From contig CAINDZ010000414.1 of assembly GCA_903847545.1 (NCBI GenBank), positions 1 to 30,788 on the forward strand: a DNA stretch of 30,788 nt, in the 5' to 3' direction. Each line of letters begins with the position of its first letter. Positions within the stretch are counted from its first letter, which is position 1. The DNA is from an uncultured bacterium. GTDB lineage: Bacteria; Krumholzibacteriota; Krumholzibacteriia; LZORAL124-64-63. This document shows, in pieces, positions 1-7,087 of the stretch. The notes beneath the pieces were generated by a model, which ran no database searches, was not told where the DNA came from, and worked only from the letters and a program-made list of their open reading frames with translations. The translations under genes and the position numbers were made by a program.

Positions 1-387
1 GCCGACTCGGCCCTGATGGCTGCGCTGATGGAGGGCCTGTCCCGCCGCGGCCTGCGCTTCGTGGACAGCCTCACCTCGCCGGCCTCGGTCGCCTATGCCG
101 CGGCGCGGCAGGCCGGCGTGCCGGCGCTGCGCAGCCGCATCTTCCTGGACGCCGACCGGACCAGCAGCGAGGCCATCGCCGCGAACCTCGCGCGGCTGGT
201 CGCGGCCGCGCGGGCCGGCGGCGCCGCCGTGGGCATCGCCCACCCGTACGTGACGACGGCCGAGGTGCTGGCGGCCGAACTGCCCCGTTACGAAGCCGCC
301 GGGGTACGCTTTGTCACGGTCTCCGAACTGATGGCGAAAACACCCGCCGGGTCGGACCCCATGGGGGAGGACGCCGGTGGCCGCTGA
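1..387 (+). CDS. Divergent polysaccharide deacetylase (YibQ-like), C-terminal part
   Basis: The frame is open from base 1, so the gene begins upstream of the window and only its last 128 codons are visible. The visible part resembles the C-terminal half of the divergent polysaccharide deacetylase family (YibQ/DUF610): a 'GLRFVDSLTS' segment, the 'RIFLDAD' strand, an 'A.GIAHPY' strand with the conserved His-Pro, and the closing 'GVRFVTVSEL' strand. Family members are usually exported or periplasmic proteins with a NodB-like barrel, and many lack a proven substrate. The last 11 bases overlap the next gene, so the two are translationally coupled. The catalytic N-terminal half is outside the window, so activity cannot be judged. 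Confidence 0.8.
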   Translation, partial: ADSALMAALMEGLSRRGLRFVDSLTSPASVAYAAARQAGVPALRSRIFLDADRTSSEAIAANLARLVAAARAGGAAVGIAHPYVTTAEVLAAELPRYEAAGVRFVTVSELMAKTPAGSDPMGEDAGGR

Positions 388-1486
388 CGTCTTCCTGTGG
401 CGGTTGCCGGGCGCCGACGGGACCGAGCTGGGGCCCCCGGACCTGCGCCCCGGGCTCGACCCCCTGCTGGCCGCCGCGGGCCCGCTTGGCACCGCTTCGG
501 GTGGTGGCCCCGCGGTGCTGAAGGTCCACGTGGGGCCGCCCGGCCGGCCGGCCGCCATCCTGCCGATTTGGGCGCACGCGGTGGCCGCAGCTGCCGGCTG
601 CCCCGGGGCGACGTTCACCGACACGCTCAGCATCAGCACGCGCGGCCTCGACACGGCGCCCGCCCTGGCGGCGGTGGCCGCGGCGAAAGGCTACCCCACG
701 GAAGAAACCTCTGCAGCCGCGGGCGGCAGGTTCGTGGTCGGGGACGGCCCCGAGGCGCCGGCGCCACTGCCGGCGCCCCCGGTCCCCGGGGGACGCCTGG
801 AGGGGCTCGAGCTGGCCGGCATCCTGCGCGGCGCCGGCAGCCTCGTCGTGCTCAACCCTGTCCGGGCGCACCCCCACCTGGGCGTGGTCGGGGCGGTGGC
901 CACCCTGGGCCTGGAGCTGGCCTCGCGAGACACCAAGCTGCGCCTGCACGTCGGGATCCGCCCGCAGGTCGACACGCCCTTGTGCGCCGGCTGCGGCAGC
1001 TGCCTGGACGTCTGCCTGTACGACGCCATCGTGATCCGCGCCGGCCGCGCCCTCATCGACCACCACCTGTGCACGGGCTGCGGCGAGTGCATGGGCGTGT
1101 GCTTCATGGCCGGCATCGCCCCCGAGGAGGCCGGCGGGCTGGCGCGGTTCCAGCAGGACGTGGCCGAGTCCGCCGTTGCCGTGGGGCTGGCCGAGCCCGC
1201 CGGACGGGCGGGGGGCCGGTCGGTCCTCTACTTGAACTTCATGATTCAATTGGGGGGCGCCGCCACGGCCTCGAAGGCCCGCCGGCGCCTGCCGGTGGCC
1301 GGTATCGGGATCCTGGCCTCGCGCGACCCGGTGGCGCTGGACGCGGCCTCGCTGTCCTGCCTCGAGGCGGGGGTGGGGGTGCCCCTGGCCGAATGGACCG
1401 GGTACGCCCAGGGCCCCGGCGACCTGCTGGGCCGGGCCGAGGCGCTGGGCCTGGGGTCCCGCGAGCACCGACTGCGGGAAGTCTGA
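377..1486 (+). CDS. DUF362 protein with two [4Fe-4S] ferredoxin motifs
   Basis: This 369-residue protein carries DUF362 segments on both sides of a bacterial-type 2[4Fe-4S] ferredoxin insert. The first cluster motif is CAGCGSCLDVC at residues 203-213 and the second is CTGCGECMGVC at 232-242. All eight Cys are present, but the usual Pro after the last Cys of each motif is missing. The C-terminal part has 'GIGILASRDPVALDAAS', typical of DUF362. The start is GTG at 377, preceded by GGGGGAGGA about six bases upstream, and it overlaps the deacetylase end by 11 bases. The protein is probably a cytoplasmic iron-sulphur electron carrier or oxidoreductase subunit. DUF362 has no firmly established reaction, so the substrate is unknown. 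Confidence 0.85.
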   Translation: MAADVFLWRLPGADGTELGPPDLRPGLDPLLAAAGPLGTASGGGPAVLKVHVGPPGRPAAILPIWAHAVAAAAGCPGATFTDTLSISTRGLDTAPALAAVAAAKGYPTEETSAAAGGRFVVGDGPEAPAPLPAPPVPGGRLEGLELAGILRGAGSLVVLNPVRAHPHLGVVGAVATLGLELASRDTKLRLHVGIRPQVDTPLCAGCGSCLDVCLYDAIVIRAGRALIDHHLCTGCGECMGVCFMAGIAPEEAGGLARFQQDVAESAVAVGLAEPAGRAGGRSVLYLNFMIQLGGAATASKARRRLPVAGIGILASRDPVALDAASLSCLEAGVGVPLAEWTGYAQGPGDLLGRAEALGLGSREHRLREV

Positions 1487-1502
1487 GCCACGGCTGAATT
1501 TC

Positions 1503-1531
1503 TGGATTCCCCGCCGCCTTTGTGCTATCAT
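1503..1531 (+). promoter_or_regulatory. Possible secDF promoter (extended -10)
   Basis: TATCAT lies at 1526-1531 with TG one base before it (TGC-TATCAT), which fits an extended -10 element. A weak -35 (TGGATT, three of six matches) sits at 1503-1508 with a 17-base spacer. It would give a leader of about 170 bases before secD. This is a pattern match only. Confidence 0.35.
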
Positions 1532-1709
1532 GTTCACCGCCATTTAAGGCGAAAGGCCGGGTTCCACGGGCCCCTCGGGGGACAGTCGTGCGCCCCGGCA
1601 GGCATGCCGATGCGTGCGAACTACGGCGTGCTTTTTTTTGCCGTCCGTCGTCTTTTTTCGCGCGTATTTTCGCGACAACGGTTGGGTTCGATGTCCGGGG
1701 AGTGCCAAG

Positions 1710-3305
1710 ATGAACCGTTCCCTGCAGATGAAAGCAGGGCTGTGTGCCGTCATCATCCTTCTGGCGATTTACGGCATGCTGCCGACTTTCAAGGCCCTTG
1801 CGATCTCGCACGCCGAGCGGGAGGCCGCCAAGGCCAACCCGACGCGCCTGGCGCAGATCGAGGAGATCGATGCCAAGGCCATCCGCCGCGGCCTTGACCT
1901 CAAGGGCGGTATGTACCTGGTCCTGGAAGTGGACCAGACCGGCATGGATCCGAACCAGGCCGCCGATTCGTTGAAGCGGGTGAAGGAGATCCTTTACAAC
2001 CGCATCGACAAGTTCGGTGTTTCCGAGCCCGAGATCACGACCTTCGGCTCGAACCGCATCGTGGTGAAGCTGCCGGGCCTGCAGGATCCCGAGCGCGCCA
2101 AGGCGCTGCTGGGCAAGACGGCCAAACTCGAGTTCCGCCTCGTGCGCCAGCCCGACGAGATCACCGACGCCCTGACGCGCATGGACCAGGCCTTCCTCGG
2201 CGACAAGAACTTCGCCGCCGCAGTCGACACCACGCTGGGCGCGGACCCGGCGGCCCAGCGGCCGTTCAGCGGCCTGCTGGTCACCCAGCCCGGTATCACG
2301 AGCACGCCGCTGTTCGTGGCCGAGGAGGATGTCGACCGCGTCGTCGCCATGCTGGACGACCCGCGGGCGCTGTCGCGCCTGCGTGGCGTCGAGTTCCAGT
2401 TGGGCATGGAATCCCTGTCGTCCGGCGCCCGCAAGCTGCGTCCGCTGTACCTGGTCGATGGCAAGGCGTCGGTCAGCGGCGACCAGTTGACCGATGCCCA
2501 GGCCAGCGCCAACAACGAGCGGCCGGGCCTGTGGCAGGTCAACTTCAGCCTCGGGACGCGCGGCGCCCGCGAGTTCGCGCGCCTGACCGGCGAAAACGTC
2601 GGCCGCTACCTGGCCATCTCGCTGGACGGCCGCATTTCGTCGGCCCCGGTGATCCAGTCACGTATCGCGGGGAACGGGACGATCAGCGGCAACTTCACGA
2701 ATGACGAGGCGTCCGACCTCGCCCTGCTGCTCCGGGCCGGCGCCCTGCCCACCGACATCTCGATCGCCGAGGAGCGCACGGTCGGGCCGAGCCTCGGCTC
2801 GGACTCGATCCGCATGGGTGTCAACGCATCGCTCGTCGGTTCGCTGCTTGTGGTGCTCTTCATGGTGGTGTACTACCGCGTGGGCGGCCTGGTGGCCGTC
2901 GTCGCCCTGGTCGCCAACATCCTGATCCTGCTGGCGGTCCTGGCGCAGTTCAACCTGGTGCTGACGTTGCCGGGCCTGGCCGGCATCGCGCTGACGGTCG
3001 GCATGGCGGTGGATGCCAACGTGCTCATCAACGAGCGCATCCGCGAGGAACTGCGGAAGGACAAGTCGGTCCGGGCGGCCGTGCAGGCCGGCTACCACAA
3101 CGCTTCGCGGACGATCGTCGACTCGAACCTGACGACGCTGATCGCCGGCGTCGTGCTGCTGTGGTTCGGCACCGGTCCGGTCAAGGGTTTTGCGGTCACG
3201 ATGTCCATCGGCATCCTGACGAGCATGTTCACCGCGCTGGTCATGACCCAGGTCATCACCGACATGATGCTCCTGAACCCGAAGAAGCAGACGCTCAGTA
3301 TCTGA
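1710..3305 (+). CDS. secD: Protein translocase subunit SecD
   Basis: This is SecD (531 residues), the inner-membrane partner of SecF that uses the proton gradient to help pull preproteins through SecYEG. The sequence shows an N-terminal membrane helix (about residues 9-28), the P1 start 'GLDLKGGMYLVLEVD', the P1-head region, and the 'NGTISGNFTNDEASDLALLLRAGALP' type segment before the membrane domain. The RND-type helices carry the signature 'GMAVDANVLINERIREELR'. The start chosen is ATG 1710 because GGGGAG lies about eight bases upstream and SecD normally begins just before its first helix. The open frame extends in-frame upstream to a GTG at 1614, but that stretch is T-rich and has no ribosome site. 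secF follows 76 bases later. No yajC gene precedes it. Confidence 0.96.
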   Translation: MNRSLQMKAGLCAVIILLAIYGMLPTFKALAISHAEREAAKANPTRLAQIEEIDAKAIRRGLDLKGGMYLVLEVDQTGMDPNQAADSLKRVKEILYNRIDKFGVSEPEITTFGSNRIVVKLPGLQDPERAKALLGKTAKLEFRLVRQPDEITDALTRMDQAFLGDKNFAAAVDTTLGADPAAQRPFSGLLVTQPGITSTPLFVAEEDVDRVVAMLDDPRALSRLRGVEFQLGMESLSSGARKLRPLYLVDGKASVSGDQLTDAQASANNERPGLWQVNFSLGTRGAREFARLTGENVGRYLAISLDGRISSAPVIQSRIAGNGTISGNFTNDEASDLALLLRAGALPTDISIAEERTVGPSLGSDSIRMGVNASLVGSLLVVLFMVVYYRVGGLVAVVALVANILILLAVLAQFNLVLTLPGLAGIALTVGMAVDANVLINERIREELRKDKSVRAAVQAGYHNASRTIVDSNLTTLIAGVVLLWFGTGPVKGFAVTMSIGILTSMFTALVMTQVITDMMLLNPKKQTLSI

Positions 3306-3318
3306 CCAACGCGCACTG

Positions 3319-3345
3319 CGGCCGGCGCCCCGAGGGGCGCGGCCG
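3319..3345 (+). other. Strong hairpin between secD and secF
   Basis: The 76-base spacer contains an inverted repeat: GCGCCC (3325-3330) pairs with GGGCGC (3335-3340) around a CGAG loop, and the stem continues through CGGCC (3319-3323) with GGCCG (3341-3345) after one bulged base. No T-run follows, so it is not a standard terminator. It could stabilise the secD 3' end or set the secD:secF ratio. Confidence 0.55.
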
Positions 3346-3381
3346 TCGCCGGGATCCGACCCGGGAAAGGCCAAGAGCAAG

Positions 3382-4311
3382 ATGCAGTTCTTCACGAAGC
3401 CCAACTTCAATTTCGTCGGTGCGATGAAGTTCGCCTTCTCGCTTTCCGGCGTGGCGGTGCTGGCGAGCCTGATCCTGCTGCTCGTGCACGGCGGTCCCCG
3501 CTGGAGCATCGACTTCACCGGCGGTTCCGTGCTGCAGGTCAAGTTCGCCTCGTCGCCCGGCATCGCCGCCGTGCGGCAGACGCTCGAGAGCAAGGGGTAC
3601 GCCGGTGCCCAGGTGACCGAATTCGGCGCCACGGACGAGTTCCTGATCACCCTGCCGGCCAAGAAGGGCGCCGGCGGCGCGGAGGCCGCGACGGCCGCCC
3701 AGCGCGTGCTCGACGACCTGCGCGCCACCTACCCGAACGGCCAGATCGACATGCGTCGCTCCGAGTCGGTCGGCCCCAAGGTGGGCGGTGAACTGCGGAC
3801 GGCGGCCATCAACTCGGTCGTCGTCGGCCTGTTCCTGATTGCGGTGTACATCTGGTTCCGGTTCGTGCTGCGCTACGGCTTCGCCGCGATCCTGGCGCTC
3901 TTCCACGACGTGATCCTGACCCTCGGCATCTTCTCGCTGCTCAATCTCGAGGTCAGCCTGCAGATCGTGGCCGCGCTGCTGACGATCGTCGGCTACTCGA
4001 TCAACGACACGATCGTGGTCTTCGACCGTATCCGCGAGAACATGAAGCTGCGCCGCAAGGAGAGCTACCGCGAGGTTATCAACCGGTCGATCAACGAGAC
4101 CCTCAGCCGCACGATCCTGACGTCGTTGACCACTTTTACGGTGGCAGTGGTGCTGTGGATCATGGGCGGTCCGGTGATCCGCGACTTCGCGTTCGCGATG
4201 AGCTTCGGCGTGTTCGTCGGCACGTACAGTTCGATCTTCATCGCCAGCCCGCTGCTGGTGTGGTGGTCGGACCGCCAGATCGACAAGAAGCAGGCTGCTT
4301 TGGAGATGTAG
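3382..4311 (+). CDS. secF: Protein translocase subunit SecF
   Basis: SecF (309 residues) forms the SecDF motor with SecD. Visible features are the first membrane helix near residues 15-37, the 'SIDFTGGSVLQVKF' start of the periplasmic domain, the 'ESVGPKVGGEL' segment, and the membrane domain with the family signature 'GYSINDTIVVFDRIREN' followed by 'NETLSRTILTSLTT'. The length is normal for SecF. The ATG at 3382 follows a purine-rich stretch (GGGAAAGG, then AAGAGCAAG). It is clearly an operon partner of secD and ends just before the terminator at 4339. It may matter for the neighbouring locus, which makes many Sec-exported cytochromes, but adjacency alone does not prove a link. Confidence 0.96.
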   Translation: MQFFTKPNFNFVGAMKFAFSLSGVAVLASLILLLVHGGPRWSIDFTGGSVLQVKFASSPGIAAVRQTLESKGYAGAQVTEFGATDEFLITLPAKKGAGGAEAATAAQRVLDDLRATYPNGQIDMRRSESVGPKVGGELRTAAINSVVVGLFLIAVYIWFRFVLRYGFAAILALFHDVILTLGIFSLLNLEVSLQIVAALLTIVGYSINDTIVVFDRIRENMKLRRKESYREVINRSINETLSRTILTSLTTFTVAVVLWIMGGPVIRDFAFAMSFGVFVGTYSSIFIASPLLVWWSDRQIDKKQAALEM

Positions 4312-4338
4312 CCCGAGAGCAGGCACGATCGAGTTTTC

Positions 4339-4378
4339 GGGGCCCCCGCGGTGTTCGCAGCGGGGGCCCCGCCGTTTG
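4339..4378 (+). terminator. Terminator of secDF
   Basis: A perfect 11-bp stem, GGGGCCCCCGC (4339-4349) with GCGGGGGCCCC (4360-4370), encloses a 10-base loop and is followed by GCCGTTTGTC. The T-tract is weak but the stem is very stable, and it lies 27 bases after the secF stop. Confidence 0.75.
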
Positions 4379-4464
4379 TCAGGGCTGCGCGGTTGGGAAT
4401 GTGTCAGGTCCGGGATGTGCCGGCGCCCGGGCGCTGTCACCAGAACGCACGGTGGACCACATGG

Positions 4465-4499
4465 AGAAAGCATCGGCCGCGTCAGTCAGTGGCGCGGCC
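4465..4499 (-). terminator. Probable terminator of the seven-haem OmcS-like gene
   Basis: On the minus strand a 7-bp stem (GGCCGCG 4475-4481 with CGCGGCC 4493-4499, 11-base loop) lies 23 bases past the stop of the cytochrome gene. It is followed by ATGCTTTCTCC. The T-tract is short, so termination strength is uncertain. Confidence 0.5.
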
Positions 4500-4522
4500 C
4501 GACAGCTTCAAGCAGGTACAGC

Positions 4523-5662
4523 CTACCGGATCGTGGGGAATGGGGAAGCGCCCGAGCTGCCGTGGCAACTCACGCAAGCCCGCCCCTCCTCATGACTCTC
4601 GTCATGACACTTCTTGCACAACTGCCCCTGGCCCACGCCGGGATACGGGCTCGGCAGCGCGTACGACCCCGACACGACCCCGTCGTCGGCCAGGCGGTAG
4701 ACCCGGAAATCCCAGCGCCCGGCCGCCGGCCCCGACGATCCGTGCGCCCGGTGGCAGGTCAGGCACATCAGCCTGCTGCCGGCCTGCGGCCCACTGGTGC
4801 CGGTGACCGTCATGGCGGCGTCCTCGAACGGGACCTGGGAGACATAGGCATCAACGCTGCTGCCGGTCCCGGGGCTGGCATCGCCCTCGTAGCGGTTGTA
4901 CCGCGTGCGTTCGTCGGAGCCGAGCGTCCCGTCCACCGGGTGCTCGAACGCGGCGCCGCTGCCTTCCTCGTGGTACATGCCGTGGCAGTTGGCGCACCAC
5001 CGGGACATGCCTGAGCGGTAGGCGGTGTGCGACGCGGCCGTTTCCGTGGCGCCGGAGTCGGTGATGTCGAGCCCCTCGGCGACGGGCGCGGGATACAGGA
5101 AGTTCGCCACGCCGTTCTGCACCGGCCCGGGGCCATTCAATGACCGGAACCCGTCCGAGCCGTGGGGGTCGTGGCAGCTGGTGCAGCCGAGCAGGGCCGA
5201 CGGGAACGTGCCGCCGGGGGCGTGCGACCAGCGGGGATCGGCGTTCGTGCCCCGCGCGGGCGACACGATGTTGTGTCCCGAGGCGTGGCCGCCGAGGGGC
5301 GACGCGGCCCCGCCGGCGGCGTCATTGATGTTGTCCTCGAGCAGCCACGTGAAATTTCCGGCGCCCCGCTCGGCAGGAGGCACGTTCGGCGCCGGGCCGA
5401 AGACGCCGTAGCTGCCGTGACAGGTCAGGCAGAGGTCGGTGGCCGAGGCCGCCACCAGCAGGGGGCGCGTGCCGTCGAGGGCGATCTCGCCGGCGGCCGC
5501 ATCGTGCATGATGTGGCAGGTTCCGCAGGAGCCGACGCCGCCCGCATGAATGGGGCCGCCGTGGGCCGGCACGGCTGCCAGCACCCAGGCCAGGCCGGGC
5601 GCCATGACGAGGACGCAGGCCTTGCGCAAGGCCCGGACGCGGCGGGATCGTGAAGGCGTCAT
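4523..5662 (-). CDS. Seven-haem OmcS-like multihaem cytochrome (tandem paralogue)
   Basis: This 379-residue exported cytochrome has seven CxxCH motifs: CGTCH, CLTCH, CTSCH, CANCH, CLTCH, CKKCH and CVSCH. It follows the hexahaem gene in tandem and is its paralogue. Shared landmarks include the first motif with a His three residues on (CGTCHIMH, residues 46-53), 'SGHNIVSP', 'APGG.F', 'CTSCHDPHG', 'GMS.WCANCH' and 'CLTCHRAH'. It differs by a seventh motif near the C-terminus. The start chosen is ATG 5662 (GGGGG about eight bases upstream), giving a basic n-region, a hydrophobic stretch and a likely cut near residues 33-36. An in-frame ATG at 5677 is possible. The tandem arrangement recalls Geobacter omcS-omcT. 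It is probably extracellular or outer-surface; filament formation is inference. Confidence 0.88.
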   Translation of the reverse strand: MTPSRSRRVRALRKACVLVMAPGLAWVLAAVPAHGGPIHAGGVGSCGTCHIMHDAAAGEIALDGTRPLLVAASATDLCLTCHGSYGVFGPAPNVPPAERGAGNFTWLLEDNINDAAGGAASPLGGHASGHNIVSPARGTNADPRWSHAPGGTFPSALLGCTSCHDPHGSDGFRSLNGPGPVQNGVANFLYPAPVAEGLDITDSGATETAASHTAYRSGMSRWCANCHGMYHEEGSGAAFEHPVDGTLGSDERTRYNRYEGDASPGTGSSVDAYVSQVPFEDAAMTVTGTSGPQAGSRLMCLTCHRAHGSSGPAAGRWDFRVYRLADDGVVSGSYALPSPYPGVGQGQLCKKCHDESHEEGRACVSCHGSSGASPFPTIR

Positions 5663-5703
5663 CGTGAGTGCCCCCATGGGGATACGGCCATGTTCGTCCC
5701 TCA

Positions 5704-5709
5704 ATTCTA
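5704..5709 (-). promoter_or_regulatory. Possible extended -10 promoter of the seven-haem gene
   Basis: On the minus strand TAGAAT (5 of 6 matches) is preceded by TGC, giving an extended -10. No good -35 is seen. The leader would be about 35 bases. It lies just past the hairpin terminator of the upstream gene, which supports separate transcription of the two OmcS-like genes. Confidence 0.4.
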
Positions 5710-5727
5710 GCACGGGGCAGGGGTTCA

Positions 5728-5780
5728 GGCCAGCCCGCAAAAGCGGGCGGGCCCCGCGGATCGCTCCGCGGGGCCCGCCT
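5728..5780 (-). terminator. Double-hairpin terminator of the OmcS-like gene
   Basis: A perfect 14-bp stem (GCGGGCCCCGCGGA 5747-5760 with 5765-5778, loop TCGC) lies 32 bases past the stop of the hexahaem gene. On the minus strand it is followed by a second small hairpin, GCCCGC-TTTT-GCGGGC (5733-5748), which shares bases with the first. The two could be alternative structures. This is the strongest hairpin in the window. Confidence 0.8.
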
Positions 5781-5809
5781 CAAGGGCCATCAGGCCGACC
5801 AGTCGGCTC

Positions 5810-6907
5810 CTAGTAGAGCTTGTGGTCGTTGTAGTCCTTGGCATGGCACTTGTTGCACAGCGAGCGCTGGTTCGCCGAGAACGTGTAGCCATAGTACTTG
5901 CGGTCGACATCGGTCTGGATGAAGCCGGTGTCGGTCGCCAGCGGGTGCGACTGCGAGATCAGCATGACGCTCATGTCCCAGCGGGCGGCGTCCGCGAACG
6001 GCGAGGCGTGGGCGCGGTGGCAGGTCAGGCACATGACTTCGTCAGCGCCGTCCGGGCCCACCGTGTTCGTCGTCGAGTTGACGGTCGCCACGTCAGCCTG
6101 CACGTCCTCGAAGGGCACCAGGCCGTTGTACGACGTGGCCTGCGTGCCGCTGGTCATGTCGTCGGAGCTCACGTACGCGTTGTACGCGGCGGCGATCGTC
6201 GAGCCCAGCTCGCGCGTCGGGTGCACGAAGTTGGTCGTGTTGTCCTCGTGGAAGTTCTCGTGGCAGTTCGCGCACCAGTCGCTCATGCCGCTGATGTACA
6301 CGGTGTGCTTGGCGTTGGTCTCGTCGCCGTTCGTGGCGGAGCCGACGTAGGTGCGGCGGCTGTTGCCCTTGGCGATCGGGGCCGGGTTGGCGAAGTCATA
6401 GCGGCCACCGGCGTAGAAGGGGCCGAGGTCGGCGCCGTACAGCAGGCGGAAGTTCTGGTTGCCGTGGGGGTCGTGGCAGCTGGTGCAGCTCAGGTTGGCG
6501 CCCGAGAAGTCGCCGCCGGGGGCGGTCGTCAGCGTCACGTCGGCAGCGATGCCCTTCGTGGGAGCGACGACGTTGTGGCCGTGGCTGTCGCCCTTGCTGA
6601 TGCCCGTCGAACCCCAGGTGAACGTGCGGGTCACCCAGTAGAAGTCGCCGCCGGGGCCGTAGCCCTGGCCGTTCATGAACTGGCCGTAGTTGGCGTGGCA
6701 GCGCAGGCAGGTGTCGCTCGGCGAGCCGGCGTTCAGCAGGAACTCGTTGCCGGCGGGATGGGCGGCGTCGACGACGGCGCCGTTCTGGCTGTTGTGCATG
6801 GTATGGCAGCCGGCGCAGTAGGCGACGCCACCATCATGGAACGCGAGCACGGAGCTGGCCGACAGGCCGAGCACCAGCACCAGGGCGAACTTGATGAGAT
6901 TCTTCAC
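5810..6907 (-). CDS. OmcS-like hexahaem cytochrome, candidate nanowire subunit
   Basis: This exported c-type cytochrome (365 residues) has six haem motifs: CAGCH, CLRCH, CTSCH, CANCH, CLTCH and CNKCH. The GTG start at 6907 has GGAGG seven bases upstream, and a clean signal peptide ends VLA at residue 22. The predicted mature N-terminus FHDGGVAYCAGCHTMHNS lines up with that of Geobacter OmcS (FHSGGVAECEGCHTMHNS, from memory), including mature His16, which in OmcS filaments ligates a haem of the neighbouring subunit. Other OmcS-like landmarks are 'GHNVVAP', 'LTTAPGGDF', 'CTSCHDPHG', 'GMSDWCANCH', 'VPFE', 'CLTCHRAHAS' and the near-terminal 'LCNKCHAKD'. It is shorter than OmcS (about 430). It probably forms extracellular electron-conducting filaments; family match strong, polymerisation inferred. 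Confidence 0.92.
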   Translation of the reverse strand: MKNLIKFALVLVLGLSASSVLAFHDGGVAYCAGCHTMHNSQNGAVVDAAHPAGNEFLLNAGSPSDTCLRCHANYGQFMNGQGYGPGGDFYWVTRTFTWGSTGISKGDSHGHNVVAPTKGIAADVTLTTAPGGDFSGANLSCTSCHDPHGNQNFRLLYGADLGPFYAGGRYDFANPAPIAKGNSRRTYVGSATNGDETNAKHTVYISGMSDWCANCHENFHEDNTTNFVHPTRELGSTIAAAYNAYVSSDDMTSGTQATSYNGLVPFEDVQADVATVNSTTNTVGPDGADEVMCLTCHRAHASPFADAARWDMSVMLISQSHPLATDTGFIQTDVDRKYYGYTFSANQRSLCNKCHAKDYNDHKLY

Positions 6908-7065
6908 GAGTGAGCCTCCAGAAGCAAGTTTGCTGGTCCCGCACGACGGCACGGAACCGTTACGAGTGACCTTTGCCGATCCGCTGCCGGAAGGCCTGGC
7001 AGGATCGACGCCGAACGAACCATCCACCTTGCAGAGACGCCTTCCACGAACCTCTTCCCAAACCA
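6908..7065 (-). promoter_or_regulatory. Structured leader of the OmcS-like gene
   Basis: About 160 bases between the upstream terminator and the GTG start hold three inverted repeats on the minus strand: a 10-bp bulged stem at 6977-7007 (CGATCC.TGCC with GGCA.GGATCG), a 7-bp stem GGTTCCG/CGGGACC just downstream, and AGCAA/TTGCT close to the ribosome site. I see no convincing sigma70 hexamers. The GEMM riboswitch consensus is not recognisable. Confidence 0.4.
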
Positions 7066-7083
7066 GCCCGGCCGAAGCCGGGC
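7050..7083 (-). terminator. Probable terminator of the beta-propeller gene
   Basis: A 7-bp GCCCGGC/GCCGGGC stem with a TTCG tetraloop (minus-strand sense, 7066-7083) starts four bases past the stop codon of the NHL gene. It is followed by TGGTTTGGG, a poor T-tract. Confidence 0.55.
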
Positions 7084-7087
7084 ATGT

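Noticed and set aside
314..1543. Open frame opposite the DUF362 gene
   Set aside because: The plus strand has two complete ferredoxin motifs and DUF362 segments; the opposite frame has no recognisable domain.
1604..1720. Leader peptide or longer N-terminus for secD (starts near 1604 or 1614)
   Set aside because: No ribosome site, a T-tract-coded sequence, and SecD normally starts just before its first helix, which fits ATG 1710.
6908..7065. GEMM (cyclic-dinucleotide) riboswitch before the OmcS-like gene
   Set aside because: The leader is structured, but the conserved core sequences of GEMM that I know are not present.
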